Below, piece by piece: positions 11,309-23,654 of a stretch of 64,000 nt of DNA (within the stretch, counting starts at the first letter, position 1; each line of letters begins with the position of its first letter). The position numbers and the translations under genes were made by a program. The DNA comes from Pogonophryne albipinna (Eukaryota > Chordata > Actinopteri > Perciformes > Artedidraconidae): the NCBI GenBank assembly GCA_028583405.1, contig CM053256.1:6085995-6149994 (forward strand), read 5' to 3'. The notes below the pieces were generated by a model, which was not told the origin of the DNA, searched no databases, and worked only from the letters and a program-made list of their open reading frames with translations.

Positions 11309-14300
11309 ATGCAAAAAATGAGCTACTTCTCCCCCCTACTGTTCGTGTGCCTGGATGTGTGTGTGGTGCACGCCATCCGCTTGGCCCATATCTCATCCGC
11401 GATAGCCTTCCATCCGTTCATCACCCTGTGGGGAGGAGGGTTGGCCAGGGCTTGCCTCCTCGCCCTCTTCACCCTTACCTCCCCTGGAAGCCTGCTGTGG
11501 ATGAGGAGCTTCGAGGGGATTCAGAGCTTAGCGGTCCTCTGCTTCCACTTCCCTGTGTTCATCACTCTTATCTGGGCTCTAGATCAGTCTACCTTGGATG
11601 AAGTGTGGGGGTGGCACTCCTGGGAAAGGGTGGGTGGCTGTGTTTTATATATTGATGTGTTTGTTGCAGGAGGGATAACATCAATATAATAGCAGGCACT
11701 TTTCTTAACACCTTATGTTGCTGCGGGGGTGACAATCGTAGTGCAGGGCCCATGATGCATTGTTGCTCCCTATCCACTGTGTGTGTGTGTGTTAACGTGC
11801 TGATAGAAAACTCGCCAAACTTCCAGATAAGCAGCTAAGGCTTTTGTACCCCAATTTAAACTAGTAAAAAACATGGTTGTCTTAAAATGTATGATATGAA
11901 GGTGGTTAAACTCCTTTACTCAAGGCCACTTGGCAGATATGATGAGTGGGTAGATGCTATTGTTGCAATGTGACTAAGCATAACTGTGAGGTAACTGTAC
12001 TGTACCTGGATATTAACATTTCATTTAAATGTATACATCTACTCAACAGCCTCTCAGAGGGAAATACTTTACTGTTTGCTCTAATACATGTATCTGATAG
12101 CTATATTAACTGGGTACTTTGCAGATTAGGATTTTAGATATAACTGTGATGATTTTATATAATAATATGCATAGCTATGGATGAATAAATGTTCTAAAAG
12201 TTAGGGTTAGTTGCTTATTTATTTTTCCTAAATAATCTCTACTGTTACCAGCCCTCTTTCTGTAACAACAATGTCAACAGATACAAGACTGAAACCAAAA
12301 CCAAACAAGTCGGAAGAGAATACATCCTCCATTTTAGAAATGTTGTTTTTGCTTTACCCCAACTCCTGTCAGAATCATTAGAGGCATTCAAATATGTATT
12401 TCCAATAATATTTTTCTGGTTTGTGTATTGAACCTGTGTTTTGTTTTGCAGGTGTTACAGGGTTATGTTGTGACGGCAGTGGCATGGCTTTACTGGAGTC
12501 GATATGTGTCATCGTTTTTGCTCTCATGTGGTCAATACATCTCCTCTCTGATGAAGAAGGCGCCATCTGAGAAGCCTAAGGAAGACACCTGTGACCCTCT
12601 GAAGAGGCTGATGGGATACATGCGGCCTTATCTCTGGCGCTTTGTCTTTGTGCTGATTCTTGTAATCCTCTCTTCTTTGGGTAGGACACTTTCATTTAAA
12701 TTATTCGCTTGTCGTTGATCATTTATATGAACTGTTCTCACACAACTGCAACGTTCAGAATGATATCTCTTAGTTTTCTTGGGTTTTTTGAAGCTTCGTT
12801 CACTATTTAGTGATGAAGTCGTCGACAAGCAATTAGTTTAGCATCAAGTATTTTTAGAGGCATTTTATAAGTACAGCTATTAGGGCATTCCTGTTTTTCA
12901 GTTAAAATTGTGAAGCTTGGAATGGCTATACATAACATATTTCAGATTGACAGTTTTGTCTCTTAAATTATACTTATTTGATGTGAATTTCTGACCTCAG
13001 GTGAGATGGCCATCCCTAAATACACTGGTCGTGTGGCGGACTGGATCATAAATGAAGAAACACCGGATGCATTCACAGAGGCCATCACAGTCATGACACT
13101 TATGACTTTTGCCAGGTAATACAACCTTTTACCTAATTATTTTGTTTGTATAGCACCTGAAAATGATTTTAAAAAGTAGAGGTGTTAAGTACTTACTGTA
13201 TTGAGTTACCGTATAACATTGTAATGTGTCCTCTGTCCTATGTTTCAGTGCTGTGCTTGAGTTTGTATGTGACCTCATGTACAACATCACCATGAGCTGC
13301 ATACACACCTCAGTGCAGGGGTCCGTCTTCCAGGCTGTGCTGAAACAGGAGATTGCTTTCTTTGAGGCAACTTCAACAGGTAAATCATGCGTGTCCTGTA
13401 TATATGACTAACTCAACAGAAAGTAATCTTTAAGGAAAAAGCTCTGTACACAATCAGTCATCATTAATTAATCCATTTATTTCACTTATGCTACACACTT
13501 TTTATCGAAGCCAAGCCCATTTCTTTATAGTAATGAATTTCCTAATAGATATACTTGACAACATGTGTGCTCACTGGGTACATGCACAACTCTTTTCTTA
13601 GGTGAACTAGTGTCCCGGGTTACCACGGATACCAATGACATGAGTGAGGCACTGAGTGAGAAACTAAGTCTTGTGATGTGGTACACGGCGCGTTTTGCCT
13701 TCCTCATGTTCTTCATGGTGAGCCAGTCATGGAAAATGTCTCTGCTTACCTGTATGGGACTGCCTATCATCTGGGTTATACCCAAGCTCACTGGACACTT
13801 CCATCAGGTAAAGACGACTTCTTCATATGTCTCGTATTTTTATTAGTAGAACTGCAACAATTAGTCCGCTGTTTTGATGTATAAATATGTAACGTGTCAT
13901 TTTGATTTATCCATGTTACAGACTATTGCTGTACAGGTTCAGGAGTCTCTAGCTAAGGCCAACCAGGTGGCCACGGAGACTTTCTCCAACATGAAGACGG
14001 TGAGGAGCTTTGCCAATGAAGATGGAGAGACCGAGAGGTACAGAGAGCGGCTGGAGGACACTTACTCCCTCAACAAAAAGGAAGCACTGGCCTATGCAGC
14101 CTCTACCTGGGCTAACAGTGTGAGTTGAATACTGATATGGGTTGTGTGCAGCGATTTCTAAGCATAAATGTATCTATGAGTATAAGTCATTGGTGGGTTT
14201 AAATATGCTCGTATGCTAAAATTACTATCAAGACACTAAGAACCTTGGGAAAAAACAGAGAAATATACTTTCAACCTCCATTAGTTTAGACATTTCACCA

Positions 14301-17300
14301 CGCAATGACCTGTGATTTTGACCTTTGTCTTCGTTGAAGTATATTAAATACAATTAAATGCAGTAGCTTTATTTTATTTATGTATTTGTTTATTCCACAC
14401 ATGGCAGTTATTTTAAAACAAAACATGTACACTTATACTGTTTTTGTTTTTTAATAGCGCATGTTGGAAAGGGGCAGTGAGAAGAACATCTTATTTTACC
14501 TGCCCCTTCTTAAAAAATAAATAAAAATGAAATAACCATAAAAAAGTAAAATAAAAGCAATATTCTTTCAGTCACAGTTGCTTACAAATACTGAAACATA
14601 AAACCAGAACACAATCAAAAGTCAACTTCATACTGTCTAATTACGCTTTCTTTATACATTTTCTTAAACATATACATGTTCTTACCGCCCTTTAAATCAT
14701 TCGGCAAATAATTCTACTTCTTCACGCCAACTACAGAGAGACACATCTGCATGATTAAATGTGTAACCCGTTTTTTAATTGTTTCCCAGACGACGACCTT
14801 GGCCCTGAAGGTGTGCATTCTGTACTATGGAGGGACTCTTGTGACCAGGGGGCAGGTCAGCAGTGGAAACTTGGTGTCATTCGTCCTCTATGAGCTTCAG
14901 TTTGCCTCTGCTGTAGAGGTAAGCTACAAGCCAACATAAAACCTGAATGAAAATTGAATTGACAGAATTATTTTTCAAAATAAATGTATTTCAGTTAAAT
15001 TAAAATGTGCCTCATTCTACCACCTCTCTTTCAGGCTGTCATGCAATATTACCCGGCAGTGAGGAAGGCGATTGGTGCCTCTGAGAAAATCTTTGAATAT
15101 TTAGATCGCAACCCTCAATTACCAGCAAACGGCACTTTGTCCCCCACAGATCTTCAGGGACACATTCAGTTCAAAGATGTTACATTTTCCTATCCCGGGA
15201 GTACAGACAATAGCAGTCCTGTGCTCAAGGTATGTTTAACTGTTGTGCATGTATTTCATCTTACATTTATTACAACTACATACTCAGTGGCGGTGCCAGG
15301 GTATGGCTGGGGTAGGCTACAGCCATACCAAGAAATGGCTTAGCCCCACCATGAAAAATGATGTTAAAGTAAGCAAAATAAAGTCCGCCAACTCGCGCGG
15401 AGTAAATTGCACAGACGGCAGTTATTAAGATTGATTTCAGTAGCCACTTGTCTGGAAATACAGAAACGGTTTTGAAAACTTTTGTCACGTAGTGATCATC
15501 TTTTCAATAGAATATCTTTGATAATGTCTTCTGGCCAATCAGAATCAAGATAACGGCGTGGTGTTGTTGCAGGAAGTCCCAACGGAGAATACTTTTGCTG
15601 TAGTACATCTCTATACATCGATACAACATTACGTGTTGATAGAAATCAACACGTAATGAAATAAGACCCCACGGTTTGATGATTGATAGGTGTGTGGGCT
15701 GTCTTTCATTTTGACACACAGAACAATGGGGGCTATCCACCCTTATCCACAATGTAAAGTAATTCACACAGCCTCTTCTCTCTTCAGTGAGGAGCAGCAG
15801 GTTCAGCTTTCAGAACAAAGTAACAAAAATGGCATTCATTTTTTTAAATATGTCGTGTAGTAATAGATTTATTTATTTTTCTTCTCAAGAGAGTACCAGA
15901 ATGTGTATTTTATGTTAGTATTTCAAAAAATCTCCTGGAGGGGTTGGGTTTTCAGCATGTCAACTCTTTCACCTGTGGGTAAATTGCAGGATTGGCTCCA
16001 GGTCGCCCTTTTTATTTACTACAAGACAAATGTGCCTTTTTATTACATACAGTTCAATTTGGATTGAGACAGGGAAATAATCTAAGCCTCACGCATGGCG
16101 TTTCACTGTGAAGGGGGCGTTATAGCGTGTATGTAATTACATCGCAAATACTGACTTGAGCCCCACCACTGTATGGGTTAGCCCTACCACAGATTACCCA
16201 ACAAAAATACTGAATACTAGGGATGCTCCGATCGATCGGCCGCCGATCGATATCGGCCGATACTCACTCTCTGGCCGATCGATTGGTGCTCTCTAAAAAT
16301 GCCGATCGCATGACGTAAAATACATGACACTTTTCTCTGTGCGCGGCAAAACAAGCTCGCCAAAATGGCTTCACCAGTCTGGCAGTATTTTAAGCCTTTA
16401 AGGTGTCTGAAAATGACAATAAAATATCGGTATGCAACGTGTGTGTGAAGCAGAAATCCTGCAGCTCCACCCGCTGTGACGGACCGGTGAGCGGAGCAAA
16501 ACACACACTAAGAGTTAGACCCAACACACTTAGCTATTTTATCTACCTCTGGAACAAGCTAAACTAGTTATAATAAATATATGTATTCTTCACTGTCGGT
16601 CACTCATTACTGGATCAGCGAGCTGCATGAGATACTGACAGGCTGTCAGGAGAGAGAGAGCGAGGGGGAGAGAGGAAAAGAGAGCGCATCCGCTCATTTC
16701 TCCCGTGTTATTTTCCTAACTTAATGTCAACTTGAATAATGTACTTCATTTGAATGTAATAATGATGTTGGTTGTTGTTTGTGGAAGTGCCAGTGAATGA
16801 GCCCCATTAACTGAGTTTTAAACATCACTTTAAATGGAAGATCCCCGTAGGCCCCGCTCACTCGATCGGATCGGTGATCGGTATCGGCCGATACTGATTC
16901 CGGCGATCGGCCCCAAAATTGGCGATCGGAGCATCCCTACTGAATACAAGTATTTATCAATTCATCGTATTCCTCTCATCTACCAGGAAGTTTCTCTGGA
17001 TATAAAGCCAGGCCAAGTCACTGCCATCGTTGGGCTCAACAGATCGGGGAAGTCCACCTGCGTCAAGCTGTTGGAGAGATTCTACCAGCCCCAAGCAGGG
17101 GAGATCCTACTGGATGGGGAACCTCTGACAAACTACAAAGACCAGTACCTACATGACAAGGTGGGTTGTCACAGGACATTTCTACAGGACCAATTTTTAT
17201 TAGAATATTTTAAGCTGAAAGTGTTTAATTTGACTTTCATTGAGCGCAATAATCAGAAACGTGACCCATGATGTGTTTTAACCAGGGATCAATGTTATGC

Positions 17301-18868
17301 GTAAAGACATTAATTTGTATAATTGAGATATCTATTTTTCACCAAGAAGAACAGCATATTCAAACAGTAAAGACTGCATTCAGTTATCAAGTCTTTTGAG
17401 AACTTTCTTTATGGCAGAAATATCAAGAAGCGTAATTACTGCATTCTTTTTTTGGACATTAAGATGAAAAAAGACATAACAAGATACAGCCTGGAAGCTG
17501 AAACCTGTAGGTGTATATGTTTGTCACAGGAATATTACAAGAACACTTAGTAGCAATTTCTGCTTATTTTTTTGTCAGATGTTACGCTCATTGTAAATCA
17601 ACAGTCACACAGCAACTGACGTTTCCTGTGCATCCTGTTTGTTTATAGATTGCTGTGGTGAGCCAAGATTGTGTGCTGTTTGCTCGCTCTGTGCGGGAGA
17701 ACATCAAGTACGGCTGCGAGGATGCCTCTGATGAGGATATGTACAGAGCTGCCAAGTTGGCCAGTGCACACGACTTCATCATGGAGCTGTCAAAGGGATA
17801 CGACACAGGTCCGAGCCACGACACAATCTATTAGCATTCAATCCTTATGTGTAATTCTTTCAATCGGTTCTCTTTACTTCCTGGAATTAAAAGAATATCA
17901 TTTTTTTGTAATGTTTGCACAATGTTAGAATCATCTACAGATTCTTAGTAGTAGAAAACGTTTGTTTAAGTAACAGGGTGTCTTGGTACCAGAGTATCTG
18001 CAGGTATTGAAAAACATATAATTATGTTTCCTCCAAAAACAAGCTTAGATAGTAATAAAAGTTCTTCCATTTCATTAACATAACACTTTAATATTATTAC
18101 TGACAGCTCAAATTTAAATCAGGTAATGCATCCATTTATTTTCTGTTATTGTTATATACTACTGGAAAGAAATGGAAAACGTATTTCAAAAGTAAAGGAC
18201 AATAAATGTATTTTCAGAAATACAGTTAGAGTAAGTTTAAATCACCTTAGCATGAAAACATGTTCTATAAGAAACAAGTATGAATCTGAAAATTAAAAAG
18301 TGCTCATTTAACCAACAGTACAACTTGTGGTTTTTCCTCATGCAATAAAAAATGCACTACTCTCCAAAGATGTACATAAACACAATAACAGCATGCCTTT
18401 GTGTCGCACAGATGCCGGGGCGAAGGGAGGCCAGGTGTCAGGAGGACAGAAGCAACGCATCGCCATTGCCAGAGCTTTAATCAGACGTCCCAAAATCCTG
18501 ATCCTGGACAACGCCACCAGTGACTTGGACACAGAGAATGAATATCAGGTAAGAAATTCTTGCTCTGAGTTTCCTACATTTTGCTCATATTAACCAGATT
18601 TCTTCATGTAACACTAAGTCATTATTGTACTCAACAGGTGAAGCAAGCTTTGTTGAACCCAACCAACAACTGCACCGTGCTGTTGATATCCAACAGGATG
18701 AGTGTTGTAGAGAAGGCCAATCATATATTTGTCCTCGACAATGGTACGCTGAAGGAGGAAGGCACTCACGATGAGCTGTTGAGGAATGGCGGCCTTTATG
18801 CTGAACTGTTGATAAAGCAGAATATGGGCTTTCACCGTCAAGAGGAGGTGAAGAATGATGCTCAGTGA
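11309..18868 (+). CDS. tap1: Antigen peptide transporter 1 (TAP1, ABCB2)
   Basis: Twelve coding exons: 11309-11629, 12452-12680, 13001-13115, 13249-13379, 13602-13807, 13922-14119, 14790-14918, 15035-15229, 16987-17160, 17649-17808, 18412-18548, 18638-18868, giving 741 aa. The ATG at 11309 lies 12 nt after a splice acceptor. Exons 1-2 encode the hydrophobic N-terminal part. Exons 2-8 encode the ABC membrane domain, including [14 protein letters not shown], which matches mammalian TAP1. Exons 9-12 encode the nucleotide-binding domain. TAP1 pairs with TAP2 in the ER membrane and pumps peptides to MHC class I. ATPase motifs deviate: Walker [10 protein letters not shown] has Arg527 for Gly, the position after Walker B Asp is Asn653, and the switch His is Asn684. 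A non-catalytic second site is typical of TAP1, but the Walker A change is not. The frame is intact. Confidence 0.93.
14330..14740. repeat. Probable LINE-like fragment in tap1 intron 6
   Basis: This intron stretch contains an A/T-rich block with a pattern like common teleost retroelement remnants. I see no open frame. The identification is weak and rests on composition and appearance only. Confidence 0.2.
15286..16190. mobile_element. Interspersed DNA element in tap1 intron 8
   Basis: The left part (from CAGTGGCGGTGCCAGGG to about 15740) recurs inverted inside the element at 55596-56619, including the GGCTACAGCCATACCAAG block. This shows it is a mobile repeat. The right limit is uncertain. 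It contains a perfect 14-bp hairpin at 15627-15658. Confidence 0.6.
15627..15658. repeat. 14-bp perfect inverted repeat, 4-nt loop
   Basis: CATTACGTGTTGAT, loop AGAA, then ATCAACACGTAATG. It lies inside the repeat of tap1 intron 8. The related copy near 55855 keeps only the first arm and part of the second. Confidence 0.9.
16218..16939. mobile_element. Non-autonomous hAT element with 8-bp target duplication
   Basis: The termini TAGGGATGCTCCGATC and GATCGGAGCATCCCTA are perfect inverted repeats. They are flanked by CTGAATAC at 16210-16217 and again at 16940-16947, the 8-bp duplication expected of hAT insertion. The element is 722 bp and has no transposase frame. It ends 47 bp upstream of tap1 exon 9. 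A related, disrupted copy begins at 48773. Confidence 0.92.
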
Positions 18869-19920
18869 TACGTGTGTGCAGGGGTTGCCCTCAAATCAGA
18901 AAAGCAGACGTGTTACCGGAAAGTTGCTAGTTAAAAATCAAGACATGAATAGTCAAAACTCCAGCTTTAAATAACGACTGAGTTGTGAGACCAAAACGTG
19001 TACATCAAAGAGTCTTTGAGTTTTTAGAAAAGCGCTATATAAGTGTCATGTATTATTATTATTATTATTATTATCCATACATACAAGTGTTGTGAGTATT
19101 TGCCTATTAGGAATATTTCCCTTCTTCATGCCCCTTTGAAGCAGGTGGAGTTGCAATATGCCAATGGGTGTGAATATGAATCATAAGCACATTTTAAAAA
19201 CAGAGGGTTTGCCAAGGTGCTTCACAACGAACATAACATTATAACGAAATATAATATTACAAGAAATCATCTTGAAGATAGTTTATGACAATCACACACT
19301 TGTTTGCTTCATACACACGTTTTATGTTGATATTCTGCAAACAAAAAGCAGAAGTGAATAATAAGATTAGATTAGACTATAATCTTAAATCCCTAGAATC
19401 ATTTTAGAGATTTAAGATTGTGTGTAATGATGTGATTGTATATATTGTGTATATTTGTGATTGTTTTATTGTTTTATCAAATAGGCTTGTTTGATAGATT
19501 TCCCCTGCATTTCTATCAGAAAATGAACAATTTCAGTTTGAGCTTTTTTGTTTCTAAAATTATAATACATGGCTAAAAGGGCTGAAATTTAGTTTTTTAA
19601 GGAATTCTATTTTTGTAATGATACTCAAACTACTGATCATTTATTTAAATGTATTCTGAAGCTTTATGGCTTGACACAACTTAAATATGTGTACATGAAA
19701 GAAACTTTCCTTTTAAGGAAATTATTTATGGAACTAGTCATGGGTCATGGCAAACATGCAACAAAGGTTTAATCAAAAGAATATCATTTCCGAAATATCG
19801 CTAGCACTTCAACTTTATTTATGTTTTTTTATATGTTCATCTGATCCTGTTGGTCTTAATGCAAATATGTGTATGGTAAATTGTTAAAAAAATAAAACCT
19901 AATAATTCCACCATTCCCTG
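18869..19920 (+). other. tap1: tap1 3' UTR and flank
   Basis: AT-rich sequence after the tap1 stop with a candidate polyadenylation signal AATAAA at 19891. A LINE-like tail (AAGCGCTATATAAG followed by an ATT repeat) lies at about 19029-19075. No other coding signal is seen. Confidence 0.45.
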
Positions 19921-20089
19921 CAGACAAAATGATGTTCATTTGTTTAAGTAAAGTCGTAATTCTGAACACTTTGAAGCCATAATGTGAAAACTAAAAAGAT
20001 TCAACGCTGCTATTGTGTTCCATGCATTTGTGTTAGAAAAAGTTGTGGGGGCATTTCTCCAGATTTAACATCAGCATAGCAGTGGACTA

Positions 20090-20165
20090 AAGATGTCCCT
20101 CCGCTGGGTGTTGAACCTCAAGCACCTGCATGAAAAACCAATGCATAGACCTCTGGACCACCAAT
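20090..20165 (-). repeat. tRNA-like SINE head, degenerate
   Basis: On the minus strand an A-box-like TGGTCCAGAGG is followed about 35 nt later by a B-box-like GGTTCAACACC, as in tRNA-derived SINEs. It is too decayed to be a functional tRNA gene. Confidence 0.35.
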
Positions 20166-20282
20166 GTGTTCTGAAAATAATGAACGCCCAACTATAGGTC
20201 TTGTGATGTGATTTGGATTTAATTTGTACCTTTATGCACACAAAGAGCACACAGGTATGGAGGAAAGAATAATTTACCAGCA

Positions 20283-20500
20283 TAAGTAAAACATAAATAA
20301 ATGCATAAATACGTGAACAAAAACTAGGAATAAATAAACACAAGAAAAATAAATTAATACAGGAATAATAAATACATAAATGTGAAAATAAATACAGGAA
20401 TAAATATACACAAAAAAAAGAAAATAAATACAGGAATAAATAAATAAATGTGGGATAAATGCAGTGAATTTAAATAAACAAAAGAAAAAGAAAAGTACAA
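20283..20500. repeat. AATAAATA-rich simple repeat
   Basis: Imperfect tandem units of the type AATAAATACAGGAAT. A similar array occurs at 59587-59665. Confidence 0.7.
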
Positions 20501-20928
20501 TGAAAAAATACAAGTATTTCTACATTTATTTTCACTTACATTTATTAAAGTGCAGTGTCTTCGCCCTGCTGCTGCAAAGTGGGAGGAACGTTTTTTTTTA
20601 TAATTTAAATTAAAAGTATACTAACTTGTCCAAATTGCACATATTGACACTAAACCAGTGTTCTTGTTTATTACATTCCTTTGTGCACGCTATTTTTCAG
20701 AACATGTACGTTATACTTTTAAAAAGTGGTGGGGACAAAATTGGCCATTTCAAAAAGTGGTGGGGACATGTCTCCAGCGTCCCCAGCGTAAATGACGCCT
20801 GTGGCTCCATGGTTCAAATATGACGGAGTACAAGATGTACTGACCGTGGTAAGTTCTTATTATACATCCATGGTACCGACCATGAAGATGCTGGGCGTGT
20901 GCTGTTTGATAGACGTCTAGTTACAGCC

Positions 20929-21147
20929 AATAGGAAGGCAGTAGTACCACGTGACAGGAAGTACGCAACACTGCCACGCGGAGGTTTATATAAGGTTCAA
21001 GCGGAAGCGATAGGTCGCCATTTCATGTTGGGGTTGTTTAGTGGTGTAACAGTGGAAGTGCAGCGTAAACAGTGGTGGAAAAATTGGATTGTAATAACAC
21101 TCCGCCTACAGGCCAATGGAAGCGGCCGTCAACCCGCATCACGACAG
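20929..21147 (+). promoter_or_regulatory. brd2: Candidate brd2 promoter and non-coding first exon
   Basis: A less AT-rich island contains a CCAAT motif (GCCAATAGG), an E-box CACGTG near 20950, an ETS-like GACAGGAAGT and a TATA-like TTTATATAAGG near 20986. It is followed by an exon-like stretch with another CCAAT. That stretch ends at 21147 with a donor (ACAG|GTAAAG). The next plus-strand gene is brd2, whose first coding exon starts after an acceptor at 39155, so this is the best candidate for its first exon. The link across 18 kb is inferred, not seen. Confidence 0.4.
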
Positions 21148-23075
21148 GTAAAGCGCGCTGTAATTTCTGTTAAAGAAAGACAAACGTTAGCTTTGAGTGC
21201 ATCATTTAACATTAGCTACGTTAGTTACCGTTAGCCCTTCGATAACAACGCTAGCTTGTCAGCAAACTGTTGTCTCTGTACAGTGCCTTGTTTAGCTAGC
21301 TTTTAAAGCAGACTATCAAAACATGACTTGTTTACTTCATTGCAGCTAAATATGTTTGCACTTTATATGCAACCCTTTTCTTTTAGCTTTTAGCTTCTAT
21401 AGAGAGCTCGCATAAAGGGAGGCAGATCATGACAGCTGCAGCCCCATCGGCTGGTTCCCCGCCCGGCTTTCTGTCAGTCGGTCATTCATCGCTCAGACAC
21501 CCTGCAAACGCTAATCCCACTGCTCATGTGACTATCTCAGAACATAACTGGAAATGTATACAGTCTACCACATGCTTAATACACATATCTTGCGACATGT
21601 AGCAGCCCCATATGAACCGATTTGTCAGGCAGTGTTGCCGTCCAGTGGCGCGTTAGCTGTTTTGTTAGCTTCATAGCTCCTGTTCCGGTACTATAACGTT
21701 TTATGCAGTGGAGAATGAGTGGGATCGACTAACGGAATGACAATGTAGCCTTTCCTATAGCATAATAAGGATTTCTTGTTCTTGATTTGACATTAACTTT
21801 CTCCCCATTATTCGTTTCTGTCATTGTGAGGCAGTGTTTACAAACAGTGAGGGCGGGGCGTCCGAACCACGCGATCACCAGCTGTTAAATTGTAAAACCA
21901 AGAGTCTGACTATTCTTTGTTTTGAAAGAACACAACGATGCTTTTTAGCTCTATTGTGTGAGAACTGAGACATTTAAGTAACGCTATACGTTTATGCAAT
22001 GCAGGTTGAAAACACAAAGCCACATTAGTAACCTGCAACTGTAAATGTTAACTAATTAATAATAACACAGTAGTCTATATCGTATATTAAGACGTTAGGA
22101 TTCATGCAGCACGATTAATTCTCATGACACGACGTAATAGACTGCATTTACTGTAGAGTTGATGAGCAAAGAGGATTATTGATGTGGGAAAGTTGTACTT
22201 AAGGTCAACTGTCACATGAGGCTCAGTTGTCATTACCTGACTATATCATTGTATTAACATTGCATATGCTCAGCCTTAAACACTCCAGTAATATCACAAC
22301 ACCTTGAAACGTTGTTGTGTCTTTACCACAGGAGTCAAGAACATCTACAAGGTCCTGCTCATTTAATTGTAATGCTTCGATACACAATGCAATGCTTCCA
22401 AACATTAAGTGTGCAAAAGGTAAATAACTTATAAAATGCCTCTACGGTTAATTCCCATCGAACAATCATTTTATACAGCAATAACTTAATGTATATTTAT
22501 TTTTAATAGCAAATGTTTACAGCACAAAGTATCGTCTGTGTCACGACTCACGACACATGTTTGCCAGACATTTTTTTTATAACCATTTATATACTTTTTG
22601 TTCATGTGAAAGCCAAGTTATTGAGATATATATTTTTTTTTGTTAAAATAGGCATAAAACCATTATTTTTAAGAGCTATTACCGTTACTCCGTGGACACA
22701 AAAGCACCACAAAATCATTACCAGTAACCCCGTAAAATACCAAAAAGACAAATATAGCTACATTTTCATTATTACAGAGATTAAGATTTTCTAGTGCATT
22801 TCCAGTAAAATATCACAAAAAAACGAATAAATCCCTATTGTTTCATTTAAGTTAAAATGACATAATACTTGATAAATAATCTGGAAAGCTTAAATAAATT
22901 AATACATTTTTGACTGGAAGTTTATATTGTATGTTTTCAATACACAATGGCTCATGTTTTTCTAAATGATAATGTGGTGCAGCCTCTCATTGTGTTGCTG
23001 GCATGCTGAATGATGTAGAAAATGCACTCACAGGCTTTGCCACAGCTTGTGTGTCAGTGGGGCAAGTGTGTGTCC
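21148..23075. other. Putative first intron of brd2, unannotated part
   Basis: AT-rich DNA without a recognisable exon. Apart from short simple repeats I see nothing in it. Confidence 0.4.
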
Positions 23076-23417
23076 CAGGGACGTGCACAGACATTTGGAG
23101 GGGCTATTGCTCTAAACTGGAAAAAGGCACACCCCTCTCATCTCTACCCCTGAAGGCCAAGCCTTGTCTTGCAAGATATAATGTGATCTCTATTAACCGG
23201 AAGATGATCTCTCTGTTTTTCTGCCTCTCCCTTTCTTTTGCTGCTTGCATCTGCGAATCTGCTACTGCAAAAGCCATGTTCAATGGATTCATCTTATATT
23301 TATTCCACCTGGTCATGCCAATCATGTGCGATTCACTGCAGCAGTGCTTCTTCATTCTTACTTTTGCCTGCCTCCACCTGTTTACACCTCCAGACTTCCA
23401 TGTAGACCAGTGCTTCT

Positions 23418-23480
23418 CAAAGTGTGGTCCGCGGATCACTGGTGGTCCGTGAGCGCCCCCTAGTGGTCCGTGAGTATATT
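23418..23480. mobile_element. hAT terminus fragment
   Basis: CAGTGCTTCTCAAAGTGTGG with GTCCGCGGA and repeated GTGGTCCGTGAG matches, as I recall it, one end of a widespread vertebrate hAT family. Its partner end was not found. Confidence 0.4.
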
Positions 23481-23654
23481 GGTAAAATTTCACATTTGAA
23501 ATAAATAAATACATTTAAGTTTTCCGCACTCTCGCGGGAATATCTCCGCAATGGAGCGAGGTTAAGTTTCACCTTCGATTGCATGATATATCCCAGCACA
23601 ACACCTTTGTCACACATGTTGCCACTTGTTTGTACCATTTTCAGGCGATTTGTA

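Noticed and set aside
13525..13791. Minus-strand frame of 88 codons
   Set aside because: Antisense of tap1 exon 5.
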